A stretch of 64,000 nt of DNA. Source: Pseudomonas viridiflava (GTDB lineage: Bacteria > Pseudomonadota > Gammaproteobacteria > Pseudomonadales > Pseudomonadaceae). Position numbers and translations under genes: made by a program. Positions 26,559 through 36,240 of the stretch are shown here, in pieces (the stretch's first letter is position 1; every line of letters begins with the position of its first letter). A model generated the notes under the pieces. It had not been told where the DNA came from, searched no databases, and was given only the letters and a program-made list of their open reading frames with translations. The stretch is from assembly GCF_900601905.1 (NCBI RefSeq), contig NZ_UWFA01000416.1, positions 62,001 to 126,000 of the forward strand, in the 5' to 3' direction.

Positions 26559-27845
26559 TTACGATCGGATTTTCAAGTTTTTAACCGAATACGCTCGCTG
26601 ATCATCCAGCGAGTTGTAGTAAGTATTTTGAGTGGTACTCAGGCTATTGTGCCGCAAATCTGCCTGTAAATCTTTCATGTCCCGAAAGGGAGCGTCAAAG
26701 GTGGCTGCGGTGTGACGCAACCAGTGCAACGAAGCCGAACGCAGGTTGTCGAGTTCATCTTCACTCCAGCTCTCCGTAGCCATTCGAGTCAGAGCCCGGT
26801 CAAATACTTCCTGCAGTAGCAGCCGAAGATGACGGTCTGACAAGCCACCGCGGCCCTTCAGCGTAGATAATAAAGGTTGCTTTTCGTGAGGTGAGGGTAG
26901 GGGAGTGAGGCCTAGATATGTTCGATAGCGTACCAGATAGGTATGTATATACTCATCTCGCACACTGATTTTGGAGGATTTATTGCCTTTGCCAACCACA
27001 TAAAACCACCAGTTACCCATGGTGTCCTTTCGAAAGTCACCCATGGTTGGCGCCCAATTAACACGGCCTACTAAGTCCGAAACCCGCAAGTACATAGAGA
27101 ACAGCGTGCTCAAGATGAACAGCGTCCTCTCATGAGTGGAGTCCTCATCTGCCATCAGCTCAGCGGTTTCAAGCACATAACTCCACTGCAGCTGGGTCAA
27201 GGATCTTCCTGCAACATCTAAAGTATTACGCTGCTTGTAAACCGATTTCTGCTTCACTGCACGAAACGGATTTACCTCTGTAAAGCCTTCGTCAATCGCA
27301 TGCTGAAAGAAGCTGCCGCACACGGCAAATATCTGGGCCACAGAGCCTTGAGCAAGAGCGTATGGCGCTTTAGGCGCTGCCGAACCGGTTCCTAACTGAC
27401 GGTCACGTTTGGACATCGTGAGACTGAAGGGGCGCCAATCAGGATTGACAATATAACTATCACTCGCCGATTGTTTACGACCGCCCAGCCGGACAAAGCG
27501 GGATTTGATCACTGGGCCGACCCAGCTGCCCGGCGGGCGCAAACAGAACTCCATAAAGGCCTCAGCGTCACGTCGACGAAGCTTTAGGAGAGGCTTTTGT
27601 GCAATCAGCATGGACCAGAGCAACAAACGCTCGACATGGGTTCGATAGGAATTGAAGGTCGATGCGTTGCCCGAGTAAGACTTAAGGAAACCACGAGCAG
27701 CTTTGTAACCCTCTACAACGTCCAGATTCTCCGGAAAGCTGCTCAGGTAGGTATGAACTACGGGCAGCTCCTCACTTATGGCCTGGAAGTTGAGATGATG
27801 AAAATTCTGAAAGGTGTCGAACAGCGGCTGCGGTAGGTTGGACAT
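26559..27845 (-). CDS. Tyrosine-type site-specific recombinase
   Basis: This intact 428-residue integrase has an N-terminal SAM-like core-binding part (about residues 45-110) and a C-terminal catalytic domain. Visible residues are the first Arg (SMYLRVSDLVG), the HxxR motif (LHWLRHTAAT), a third-box His (LRHNSLSTTQNTYYNS) and the Tyr nucleophile in TTQNTYY. Recombinases of this length drive excision and integration of genomic islands. It is the only intact recombinase of the decayed island, and the AT-rich repeat block at 28.4-28.6 kb lies in its upstream region. Confidence 0.85.
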   Translation of the reverse strand: MSNLPQPLFDTFQNFHHLNFQAISEELPVVHTYLSSFPENLDVVEGYKAARGFLKSYSGNASTFNSYRTHVERLLLWSMLIAQKPLLKLRRRDAEAFMEFCLRPPGSWVGPVIKSRFVRLGGRKQSASDSYIVNPDWRPFSLTMSKRDRQLGTGSAAPKAPYALAQGSVAQIFAVCGSFFQHAIDEGFTEVNPFRAVKQKSVYKQRNTLDVAGRSLTQLQWSYVLETAELMADEDSTHERTLFILSTLFSMYLRVSDLVGRVNWAPTMGDFRKDTMGNWWFYVVGKGNKSSKISVRDEYIHTYLVRYRTYLGLTPLPSPHEKQPLLSTLKGRGGLSDRHLRLLLQEVFDRALTRMATESWSEDELDNLRSASLHWLRHTAATFDAPFRDMKDLQADLRHNSLSTTQNTYYNSLDDQRAYSVKNLKIRS

Positions 27846-28430
27846 GGAGCGGCGGGTCCGAAAACCTCAAATATGACGCAATGTGCTCTTATGTGCAATA
27901 TCCGGGTCTGGATATTATCGGATATTGCAAAGCCGTTAAGCTGCGCGAACGCCCCTATGGGGAGCCTTTGACCAGAGAAAATGAAAAGCGAGCGATAGGA
28001 AAGCCAGGAACAGCAGTGTCGTACGTTAAAGAAAAATCAATAATGTGGACCAGCAAGCTAGCGGGTCAACGACTATGAGTCATGGCAAGCGCGCCAGCAA
28101 GTGATGCCTTTACAGTTCGATCTAGAGCCTAACCCTTGCGAAAGTACTCGGCATCGAGAACCATGGACCTCAAGCGGAGCGCGGGCTGGATGGGAGTTGT
28201 CGTCTACAGTTCAAAGTCACAGCCCCTAGACCGCGGTTAGCAACCAAAAGCGCTACGACCAGAATTGATGGATCGAAGCAGCGTTAAACGGCAGGTAGAA
28301 TTTTCTCCAAACCAGCACAACTGTCGCTGAGCAGCAAGCGTGAAGAACGCCTCCGCGGTTCTCATAGCAGCCCGCAACGAGTGCTTGGGACGACACGGCA
28401 GCCGATTATCATTAATAAAGGAGAAAATTT

Positions 28431-28471
28431 TTAAAAAAGAGAATGAACTGACCTCAGATTCTCTTTTTTAA
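28431..28471. repeat. Perfect 14-bp-stem hairpin
   Basis: TTAAAAAAGAGAAT (28431-28444) and its exact reverse complement ATTCTCTTTTTTAA (28458-28471) are separated by a 13-base loop. The stem is A/T-rich, so it is unlike a normal GC-rich terminator. It could be a recombinase or regulator binding site. Confidence 0.75.
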
Positions 28472-28585
28472 AGAACAGAAAGATTCGAACTAGCTTTTTT
28501 TGGCCAAACAGGGAAGGACTACCGGCGGTAACAAGTTGATTTTACTAGGTTTCTCATTTTTAAAGGATAATTCTCTTTTTTAAAG
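28458..28585 (+). repeat. Repeated 16-bp AT-rich motif
   Basis: ATTCTCTTTTTTAAAG occurs exactly at 28458-28473 and at 28570-28585, with a variant TTTCTCATTTTTAAAG at 28550-28565. The inverted arm at 28431-28444 adds a fourth, reversed copy. Copies two and three are spaced 20 bases start to start (about two helical turns), which suits cooperative protein binding. Confidence 0.7.
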
Positions 28586-28904
28586 GGTTCCGACAACTAC
28601 AATAATTACGAGAATGACGTAAGCCGTTGATTTATATAGAGGTACGCATAATGTATATTATGTTAAATCATGGCTCTTTTCGCAGAGCCTCAGCTGTTGT
28701 CTGGTTCCACCAGCGAACTCGATTGACGCATTCGCGAAACTCGTAGAAAGCATCCGCCAATGCCCCCAGCCACACCCTTCAAGTTTTTCATCTGTTTTCC
28801 TGTAGACGGGCTTGTGATGCCAGCTCGACGATCAACACCCCGAGTCACGTTCTGCGAACCTGACTCCGAGCTCCTGTTCGACCATCCCGATGCGGTAACC
28901 ATCA

Positions 28905-29642
28905 TCATCTGGACTCGGCACTCAACAGACGCTGCATGGTTAACGCATTACCCAGCGCAGCGTCTCGCGCCGTATTATCGAAAACGCACAAGATCGGCGA
29001 ATCGTCGCCTTTGGCTTGCAGAATTTCCCGTGCTCTGGCCACCAGCCAATCCTGCTCATATTCGCTGTAATAGATACTCGGCGAGCCGTGAAAGCGCCAA
29101 TAACGCAGGCCTGTCCAACCGCTGGGTACGGTGTCGTTGCCAAAGCGCGACGGGTCGACCGCAGCTTGAGCGATGTGATGTTCAATCAACAAAGCCTGAG
29201 CATCGACCCAGGAAGCATGGCGCGGCTCTATGACGACATAACCGGAATATCTAGCCCTGAGGGTTTCAAAGAAGCGGCCAGCTACTTGAGAACTAAACTC
29301 CAAAGAAGGCGGTAGTTGAACCAGTAAGCACCCTAAACGATCACCCAGCTCGCAGCACTCGGAAAGAAAAGTGTCGAGCTGATCAGCGCAGTTCTGCAGA
29401 CGGGCTTCATGGGTGATCGATCTGGGAATCTTTACCGAAAAGCGAAACTGCGAACTCACCAAAGATGCCCATTTTCTATAGGTTGCCGGTCGATGGGCAC
29501 GATAGAAGCTGCTGTTAAGTTCGACTGCGTGGAGTTTTTGGGCATAACGCTCAAGATGGCTCCCCTGCCCCACGAATTGTGGTAAGTATTCACGCCCGAC
29601 TTTCCAGCCTGCGCATCCCACATACACCTGCGCGTCGCTCAA
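28905..29642 (-). CDS. DUF72-domain protein (YecE-like)
   Basis: This 245-residue TIM-barrel-like protein of unknown function begins VYVGCAGWKVG and has the family marks NSSFYRAHRP, FRFSVKIPRSITH, LLVQLPPSLEF, VVIEPRHASW and the terminal pattern YWRFHGSP....YYSEYEQDWL. The family is often linked to DNA repair neighbourhoods. Its start overlaps the stop of the HhH protein gene by four bases, so both are one transcript. Together they may form a base-damage response unit, an idea taken from the pairing only. Confidence 0.85.
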   Translation of the reverse strand: MSDAQVYVGCAGWKVGREYLPQFVGQGSHLERYAQKLHAVELNSSFYRAHRPATYRKWASLVSSQFRFSVKIPRSITHEARLQNCADQLDTFLSECCELGDRLGCLLVQLPPSLEFSSQVAGRFFETLRARYSGYVVIEPRHASWVDAQALLIEHHIAQAAVDPSRFGNDTVPSGWTGLRYWRFHGSPSIYYSEYEQDWLVARAREILQAKGDDSPILCVFDNTARDAALGNALTMQRLLSAESR

Positions 29643-30070
29643 AAAAGTACTTCCCGAGCATCGCGCAGGAAAATTTCGACGGTCTTGGGGCCAATGCCTT
29701 CGAACTCTGCCAGCCGCTTTTCAAAATCCGCCCTGTCTTCGCTGGCTTCACGAATATTCATGATCTTGCCGCCGTATTCTTCGTTCAATTTCTTACTTAG
29801 CTTTAGCAATCGCTCAGCGGTGGATTGGTCATAGCGAGCATAACCGCCCTCGCCCAGCATGTTCACAAGCGCTCCATGGGCGCATGCGGCAAGTTTTCTC
29901 GGCGTATCCCGCTGATGTTTATCGACGATGACCTTGTAGGTATCAGCAGCAATCCCCGAGCGGATTCGTTTGCCCATCAAAAAACTGGCTATCAACCATT
30001 TAAACAACGCCTGTTCATCGTCTTTAACCAAATGAATGTTCAAGTCCACGGCATTGATGTTTTTGCTCAT
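29639..30070 (-). CDS. Helix-hairpin-helix (EndoIII-like) protein
   Basis: This 143-residue protein ends with a helix-hairpin-helix (LAEFEGIGPKTVEIFLRDA), the DNA-binding element of HhH-GPD glycosylases. The expected catalytic Asp region and the four-cysteine iron-sulfur loop of full EndoIII are absent, and the length is about two-thirds of that enzyme. The N-terminus (NIHLVKDDEQALFKWLIASF) is helical. It may be a DNA-binding partner or a minimal glycosylase. Translational coupling with the DUF72 gene (4-base overlap) suggests they work together. Confidence 0.65.
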   Translation of the reverse strand: MSKNINAVDLNIHLVKDDEQALFKWLIASFLMGKRIRSGIAADTYKVIVDKHQRDTPRKLAACAHGALVNMLGEGGYARYDQSTAERLLKLSKKLNEEYGGKIMNIREASEDRADFEKRLAEFEGIGPKTVEIFLRDAREVLF

Positions 30071-30158
30071 GGCTCACCTCTTTCTGGTAACGGTAAACGC
30101 CAGCACACGTTTCTGAACCCTGGCGCCATGCGGATATCGTTGTGCAATTCGCGCGGCG

Positions 30159-31040
30159 TCAAGCATCGAGGCTCAAGATCCCTTCCGCAAATTTCTCCGG
30201 TGCCTCTTGGGGGACGTTGTGCCCTACCCCCTGCAGAACTTCCCGGCGATAAGGCCCGATAAAATAGTGCGCGAATGGGTCAACCTCAGCAGGCGGGTCG
30301 ACAGCATCGGCACCGCCCTCAAGCACCAGTGAAGGCACGGCGATTTCTGGTTGCGTGGCCAGCCGAGACTCTATGCCTTGATACGCCGGATCACCTTCAA
30401 CCAACCCGAAACGATGACGGTACGAATGGGTTACTACATTGACAAAGTCATCGTTCTCGAAGGCTGCGGCGGTAGCCTCGAACTCCTCCTGAGAAAAGTC
30501 CCAACGTGGTGACCACATCTTCCATAGCAAATGGCAGAACTGTTTTCTATTCGAGGTCAAACCGGCACGACCCCGGCTGCCGTGCAAATAGTATTGATAC
30601 CACAGCAAGTGCTCTGCTTCCGGGGATAAAGGCTCTTGTCCTTTTGCAATATTCTGGATGCTGTAGCCACCACAACTGAGCAATCCGCTGACGCGTTCCG
30701 GCCATAGTGCCGCGACAATGCACGCCGCTCGGCCACCCCAGTCATACCCACCAAGCAGAGCTTTCTCGATTTTCAGTGCGTAGAGAAAAGCCAACAAATC
30801 GGCTCCCATTGCCGCTTGCTCTCCGGAGCGCATTGTCTGTTCGCTGAGAAATTTCGTCGCGCCATAACCACGAAGATAAGGGATGAAACATCGCTTCCCG
30901 GCTGAGGCCAGAATCCTGGCTACCTCATCGTAGGCATGCACGTCGTAGGGGAAACCGTGGAGCAAGACTACGGGAGGCCCTTCTACAGGACCGATGTCTA
31001 GATAAGCGATTTGCAAAACTCCGGCTTTAACAGCTTTCAT
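30159..31040 (-). CDS. Alpha/beta hydrolase, epoxide-hydrolase-like
   Basis: The ATG at 31040 has GGGGAGGA upstream and gives 293 residues. The HGFP oxyanion motif (VVLLHGFPYD, about residue 26-35) and the nucleophile elbow GGYDWGG, in which Asp takes the usual Ser place, point to the epoxide hydrolase / haloalkane dehalogenase branch. The C-terminal His lies in QGVGHNVPQEAPE. It is a soluble cytosolic enzyme of unknown substrate. It is downstream of, and on the same strand as, the permease gene now broken by the transposon, so it may have lost its promoter. Confidence 0.82.
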   Translation of the reverse strand: MKAVKAGVLQIAYLDIGPVEGPPVVLLHGFPYDVHAYDEVARILASAGKRCFIPYLRGYGATKFLSEQTMRSGEQAAMGADLLAFLYALKIEKALLGGYDWGGRAACIVAALWPERVSGLLSCGGYSIQNIAKGQEPLSPEAEHLLWYQYYLHGSRGRAGLTSNRKQFCHLLWKMWSPRWDFSQEEFEATAAAFENDDFVNVVTHSYRHRFGLVEGDPAYQGIESRLATQPEIAVPSLVLEGGADAVDPPAEVDPFAHYFIGPYRREVLQGVGHNVPQEAPEKFAEGILSLDA

Positions 31041-31101
31041 ACTGTCCTCCCCAGGAGAGGGTCTGCGGTTGAAGTTTTGGACACAGAAATCAGGTTCGTG
31101 C

Positions 31102-32188
31102 TCAACGGATGAATCGATCGGCCGTCCTCTCAGGATTACGCTTGCGACCCATACGGGTAATGCCGTAGAGAACTGCACCCAGGAGTAACAAGGCTCCGGC
31201 CCGCAGCCATGTCTCCCAGTTTTGCTGAGTCATCAGCAGCAGGCAGGAGGCAATTGCGAGAACCGGAACCCATTTGGGCACCTGAAAATGATCGTGGGAG
31301 ACGGCATCCTTACGCAGCATCAACACTGCCAGGTTGGTGGCGATAAAAACAAACAACAGCAGTAAAACCACTGTCTGGGCCAGAATCTCCAGTGAACCTG
31401 TCAGCGTCAGCACTGCTGCGATCACGGTAGTGGCAAGAATCGCTACCCATGGCGTGCGGCGCTCTGGCAGCACCCTGGACAGGATATGAGGCAACAGCTC
31501 CTGACGAGCCATCCCGTAAGTGAGTCGGCTTGCCATGATCATGGTCAGCAACGCCCCGTTTGCGACAGCAATCAGTGCAATGAAACCGAACAGCAGAGGC
31601 GGAATGCCCAGTCCGGATTGCTTCACCACTTCAAGCAGTGGTGCTGAAGAGCTCGTCAATTGGTCAACGGTCAACACAGTCGCGGCGGCCACTCCAACCA
31701 GGAGGTAAACCACGCCAGCGATCAGCAGTGCGCCAAACAGTGCCCTGGGGTAGGTTCTGCGCACATCGCGGATCTCTTCTGCCAGGTTGGCAGAGGTTTC
31801 AAAGCCGACAAACGAATAGAACGCCAATAGGGCTGCTCCCAGCACTGCGAATGCCGGGCTGACTCCCGGTTTGAATTGCAGTGCACGCGACATGTCAGCT
31901 GCACCGGTATTGAAGTACCAGCCAGCGGCGACCACTACGAGCAACAACCCGCTTACTTCGATTATCGTCATGACGATATTTGCCGACATCGACTCTTTGA
32001 TTCCCCTGGCATTGAGGAGCGCAATGACCACCAGGAAAATCAGCGCTGCCACGTGCGAATGGACGTCGATGAATGCCGCGAGATAATCGCCAGCGAAGGC
32101 TAACGATAGGCCAGCAGCGCTCGTCACCCCTGCCGCGAGCATGCAGAACCCAACCAGAAACGAGATCAACGGCGATTTGAATGCCTTG
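31102..32188 (-). pseudogene. 3' part of an APC-superfamily amino-acid permease, split by transposon
   Basis: This frame holds the last ten or so membrane segments of an APC-type permease (FKSPLISFLVGFCMLAAGVT onward, with YSFVGFETSANLAEE, the substrate-proximal helix). It has no start of its own. Its 5' part is at 47358-47616, beyond the inserted element. Joining 47616-47358 to 32183-31102 on the minus strand gives exactly 1341 bases (447 codons) and restores VFAGKAFKSP across the junction. The five bases CCTTG at 32184-32188 are the target duplication. Confidence 0.93.
32184..32188. repeat. Target-site duplication, left copy
   Basis: CCTTG directly before the element end TGTGTAATTGCA. The same five bases follow the other end at 47358-47362. 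Removing one copy plus the element restores the permease gene exactly. Confidence 0.9.
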
Positions 32189-32206
32189 TGTGTAATTGCA
32201 TTCACT

Positions 32207-32280
32207 TGACCACCCGTTTGCATTCGACTTGACCAGTCATTTCCATTCCTTCTGACCAGTCGTTTGCATTGACAATGACC
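32207..32280. repeat. Left terminal repeat array, 4 x 23 bp
   Basis: TGACC begins at 32207, 32230, 32253 and 32276, a strict 23-base period. Most copies are followed by a TTGCATTC- or TTCCATTC-type block. This mirrors the right end and should be the transposase-binding region. Confidence 0.85.
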
Positions 32281-32778
32281 AATCTGCTTCTCGCAATCTG
32301 ACCTCCTTGCCTCAATGTTGTCATTAGAATTGAATCAGCTCCCCGCGGTGCATGCGTATGAGAAGGAAGCTTTGAGCCTGGCGGAGGTAGTCGTTTGGGC
32401 GACGCTTCGGAACGGCGAGCAAGGAATCGCAACACAACACGCTAGAAGGCCACCATTTAAAGAGTTGATTCGGGATGCAGCTATCCGCCTCTAGAGAAAC
32501 CGTGGCTTACCCCGGTGATCGCACCGATGGGCGGTTGACGATGGTAGTGAACCTAAGCCTTCTGCTCCCGAAACGCGCAACCCTTACAAAAATTCCTGCG
32601 TTCCTAGAATTAAATCCGCTGTATAGATGCGAGCTACTCGATCCGACAGCTGGGGCGATATGAAGCGGTGCAGTCATGCTGAACAGGATAGAGTTCGATG
32701 TTGAACGCTGGTACGCTCAGTCGAAGTGATGTCGCTGCATGGACAAAAACAACGAGTGATTTCTAAGGACAGAACGCT
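32281..32778. other. Left-end spacer of the transposon
   Basis: About 500 bases between the terminal repeats and the first cargo gene. A 62-codon frame at 32475-32663 has no ribosome-binding site or family match. I see nothing else, apart from the presumed promoter of the gene at 32779. Confidence 0.5.
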
Positions 32779-34242
32779 ATGCTGGAGCCAATCATAAAAG
32801 GAATAAGTGCAAATGATAGCGAGCGGATTCTAGATCAGGTCGCGACCAAGACATTTTTTAGCCTCTGGAGCTATCCAAGTCTTTACAGGGATGTGTCCGG
32901 AGGAAAGGAAATTGCTGACCTTACGGTTTATTTTGATAACACCCTTATACTTTTCTCTGACAAGGGCGAGGTTGTTTATCAGGACAACAAGCCTATCGAC
33001 GTCGCTTGGAAACGATGGTACAGAGCAGCTATCAGTGAATCGGCCAAACAATTACATGGCGCTGAGTCGTTCCTTAGGAATCACCCGTCTAGGATTTACC
33101 TTGATCGCCATTGTCGACAGAAATTTCCCTTTGACCTGAGTCGGGCAGACTTGGAGATTCACTTGATTTGCGTGACCAGAAATATTGGAGCCGCTGCCAA
33201 GCGTTATTTTGACTCTATTATGCCTGGTAGCGCGGGAACGCTGGCTTATGTTTACCCGCTCGACAGTAAAGAAATATTAGATCGGCCATTCACTATCAAT
33301 GACATCAATCCGAAAAAAACATATGTGCACGTTTTGGATGAAACAGGAATTGACCTTTTACTTGGCGAGTTGGCAACCCCGTCTGATTTTATACATTACC
33401 TCAAAGCAAAAGAGCACGCGATTAGAAAATTAAACCTAATTTCAACCGGCGGTGAGGAAGATCTACTTGCTTATTATTTGGAAAATCGTCAGGAGAATGG
33501 CTATGGATCTATCCCGAACCCGAGAGAAGGACTAGGGCCATTTTCTATTCATGAATGGTATTGGAGAGAATTCAGAAAAACTGTTCCCTATTACTTGCAT
33601 TACGGCGAATGCAAAGACGGCGAAGGTTGGGCATCAATACTGCGAAACTTCTCTGATTCCATCGTAAACGCAACTGTGGGTGAAGGTCATCATCTAACAT
33701 TGGTGGAGCATTCCGACGCAATTAAAACTTTGGCGTCCGAGAATGTGGCGTCTCGTGCGCGACTGGCCAAAGAACTATTTGACAAATATAATTCAGTCCC
33801 GGAATTTGTTCGCTCAGCTAGGCTGGTCCCATCATTTTCGAACCCTAAAAGACTTTACATCTTTCTTTTCTTTCCTTGGGATGATGACTATTCGTCCTAC
33901 GAGGATTATCGGAAAGAAAGATTGGAGTGTATGGTTTTGTATGCGCATGTGGCAGCTTATAAATATCAAAAACCAACCGAGATAGTGGTTTTTGGCTCTG
34001 TAACCAAGGGAAGGACGCCTGGATCAGAAACCATTCTAGTCATTGATACTTCCATGCCACTGGATGCTGAGGAGCGAACCACTGCACAATACATAATGCG
34101 CCACCATGAGATTTTAAATGATACCACTGAAATTCGATCGAGCAATCTCGAAGGAAAATCTCCTAGTCGAAACGAAAAATGCCCGTGTGGCTCGGAAAAA
34201 AAATACAAAAAATGCTGCGGCAATTCTAGCTCAAATCGTTAG
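32779..34242 (+). CDS. SEC-C motif protein with a possible nuclease-like N-terminus
   Basis: This 487-residue protein ends in a SEC-C zinc motif (NEKCPCGSEKKYKKCCG), a small metal-binding tail found on SecA and on many defence and translation-linked proteins. The N-terminal section reads GKEIADLTVYFDNTLILFSDK, an E...D...SxK spacing that could be a PD-(D/E)XK nuclease core; this part is inference. The middle is mixed alpha/beta with no recognised family. It is AT-richer than the flanking chromosome. It lies 246 bases before gajA on the same strand, so it may belong to the same defence module. Confidence 0.65.
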   Translation: MLEPIIKGISANDSERILDQVATKTFFSLWSYPSLYRDVSGGKEIADLTVYFDNTLILFSDKGEVVYQDNKPIDVAWKRWYRAAISESAKQLHGAESFLRNHPSRIYLDRHCRQKFPFDLSRADLEIHLICVTRNIGAAAKRYFDSIMPGSAGTLAYVYPLDSKEILDRPFTINDINPKKTYVHVLDETGIDLLLGELATPSDFIHYLKAKEHAIRKLNLISTGGEEDLLAYYLENRQENGYGSIPNPREGLGPFSIHEWYWREFRKTVPYYLHYGECKDGEGWASILRNFSDSIVNATVGEGHHLTLVEHSDAIKTLASENVASRARLAKELFDKYNSVPEFVRSARLVPSFSNPKRLYIFLFFPWDDDYSSYEDYRKERLECMVLYAHVAAYKYQKPTEIVVFGSVTKGRTPGSETILVIDTSMPLDAEERTTAQYIMRHHEILNDTTEIRSSNLEGKSPSRNEKCPCGSEKKYKKCCGNSSSNR

Positions 34243-34488
34243 GCTATCGAACCACGTCTGAAGCATAAAGCTAGTTGTGGGCCGCGCCAGTGCTCTCTGA
34301 AAAACTATGTCTTGCGTCAATGACGCCAGAACTCGTATCTGTGGTAGGGGTAAATTTGCGTAGGATTCGGCCATTGGAAAAATACGGCCGTAGCTTCTTT
34401 CGCTTAATTATTTCCGAAGAGTAGTCAACGCTGATATTGTTTGGACAATCAGCAGTGAAGCCCGATTACGGGAAAAGGACGGAATCTA

Positions 34489-36240
34489 ATGACGGCATGC
34501 TTTCACTACCTAAATATCGAAAATTTCAGGGGGATCAGCAAGCTAGAATGGCGTCCCAGCCCTCAAGTCAATGTGATTCTGGGAGGTGGCAACGTCGGAA
34601 AATCAACGCTGCTTGAAGCCATAGCGCTACTGCTGAGCTCGACCAATAGCTATACCCTAGTCGATTCCGATTATTGGAACAGGGATGTTGCTACTGAATT
34701 CCTCATTGAAGCAGTAATTTCGTTACCCGACAACAGCGCAATCAATCGTCAGGGAGCTATGGCTTGGCCATGGGAATGGGATGGCTACAATGCCGTTCTT
34801 CCTCTGATTCGTGAGAATGATGAACAAGCGACCCAGCCTGCCGTATATAAGGTAAGAGTTAGAGGTACTGCTGAGCTCGAATTGGCATATGAAATTGTAC
34901 AGCCGGATGGAAGCGCCTCATCTTTTTCAGTAACACTGCGCCGGTCGATTGGTATTGTTAGGCTTTCTGGCGATGACCGTAGTGATCGTGATTTACGTCT
35001 GGTTTATGGTGCTGGTCTCGACAGACTTCTCGCAGATCCTGGTTTGCGAGCACGTCTAGGTAAGGAGATCGCAGTGGATAAGATTGAGCGCCATCTAGAG
35101 CCGCCTGCACAAGAAAAGCTGGGCTCGCTCAATTTACTTTTCCAACAACGCGCACTACCGGTAGATCTGGGGTTGGCATTTGTTGGCAATGCTGGAGTTT
35201 CGGTTAACGCACTCGTTGGTCTGACCTCTAATAAAAATGGTATCGCTCTCCCGTTGATCTGCTGGGGATCTGGAACTCGGAGGCTAGCGGCATTAGCTAT
35301 TGCCGACTCCCTCCAAGAGGGGCATCCAATCTCTGTGGTAGATGAATTGGAACGCGGTTTAGAGCCGTATCGCCAGAGGCAGCTCATGAAGACCCTGATC
35401 GAGGGACCGGGACAGACGTTCATTACAACTCACAGTTCCACGGTTGTCGGTTCCTCAGAGCATGCCTCGCTTTGGTACATCGACTCAGCTGGCAAGATCG
35501 GCGGCCTACCGAGGGACAAAATTTCACGCCACCAGTCAACAGATCCGGAAGCGTTTCTCGCCAGACTCACTATCGTAGCTGAGGGCGCAACAGAGGTTGG
35601 TTTCTTGGCGTCCCTGCTAGATCGATACATACCTGACTGGAGAGATCACGGCGTCTATATTAGCGATGCTACCGGTAACGACAATGTATTGAATTTGCTA
35701 GAAGCTCTTTCAATAGGCGGTTTGAGATTCACTGGGTTTGCTGACTACGAGGGGCGGTTCGGAGGCCGCTGGAAAGCACTGAAGGCGCAGATGGGTGATC
35801 ACCTTTTTCAATGGGCAGAGGGTTGTTTGGAGGAAAATATCATTCCAATGATCCCTCGGGAAAATCTTTGGCGTCTTATTGAAGATCCTAGCTCAGAGAA
35901 AACGGGGATGCGCCTCAGAACGTTAGCCGAAAGGCTGGATATTGAATCTACTGATTTCGGTGTCATAGCCAACTGCGCCGGTGGAGAGCTAATTCCCTTG
36001 ATCGTTGCCGCTGCTACTGGACAGATACCCGAACATCTGGCGAACGAGGATAAGCAAGTCAAAAATCCTTACAAAGGACATGCATCGGTCTGGTTCAAGT
36101 CAGTTAAAGGCGGAAATGAACTCGCGGAGAAGGTTCACGCTTTGGAAGCATGGCCGACTCTTCAGCCGCATATTCTTCCGTTTTTGAACGCTGTCGAGAC
36201 GGCCATTGGCGCTGGGCAATCACGGAAGGTGATCAAGTGA
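34489..36240 (+). CDS. gajA: Gabija-type ATPase/TOPRIM endonuclease
   Basis: This 583-residue OLD-family protein has Walker A GGGNVGKST (residues 32-40), an ABC-like signature (WGSGTRRLAALA, about 258-268), Walker B VVDELERGLEP (about 283-293) and a His switch (FITTHSSTVV). A C-terminal TOPRIM domain follows, with the acidic motif IVAEGATEVGFL (about 360-371) and ADYEGRF (about 417-423). In Gabija, GajA is a nucleotide-sensitive DNA-cutting enzyme that acts with GajB against phages. The downstream helicase gene overlaps by four bases (GTGA), the usual pairing. The length fits GajA (about 580). Confidence 0.85.
   Translation: MTACFHYLNIENFRGISKLEWRPSPQVNVILGGGNVGKSTLLEAIALLLSSTNSYTLVDSDYWNRDVATEFLIEAVISLPDNSAINRQGAMAWPWEWDGYNAVLPLIRENDEQATQPAVYKVRVRGTAELELAYEIVQPDGSASSFSVTLRRSIGIVRLSGDDRSDRDLRLVYGAGLDRLLADPGLRARLGKEIAVDKIERHLEPPAQEKLGSLNLLFQQRALPVDLGLAFVGNAGVSVNALVGLTSNKNGIALPLICWGSGTRRLAALAIADSLQEGHPISVVDELERGLEPYRQRQLMKTLIEGPGQTFITTHSSTVVGSSEHASLWYIDSAGKIGGLPRDKISRHQSTDPEAFLARLTIVAEGATEVGFLASLLDRYIPDWRDHGVYISDATGNDNVLNLLEALSIGGLRFTGFADYEGRFGGRWKALKAQMGDHLFQWAEGCLEENIIPMIPRENLWRLIEDPSSEKTGMRLRTLAERLDIESTDFGVIANCAGGELIPLIVAAATGQIPEHLANEDKQVKNPYKGHASVWFKSVKGGNELAEKVHALEAWPTLQPHILPFLNAVETAIGAGQSRKVIK

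Larger units (their letters stand above)
27846..28904. other. AT-rich non-coding stretch between integrase and DUF72
   Basis: No convincing gene is present in these 1059 bases. A 65-codon frame at 27881-28078 (+) lacks a ribosome-binding site and family resemblance. The stretch includes the AT-rich repeats (28431-28585, entered separately) and a short hairpin GGCTCT-TTTCGC-AGAGCC at 28674-28691, which may be a terminator-like structure. The island boundary probably lies here, since GC content and gene type change at about 28.7 kb. Confidence 0.5.

Noticed and set aside
28760..29233. A 157-codon frame on the plus strand
   Set aside because: It is opposite the well-supported DUF72 gene and has a shadow-like composition.
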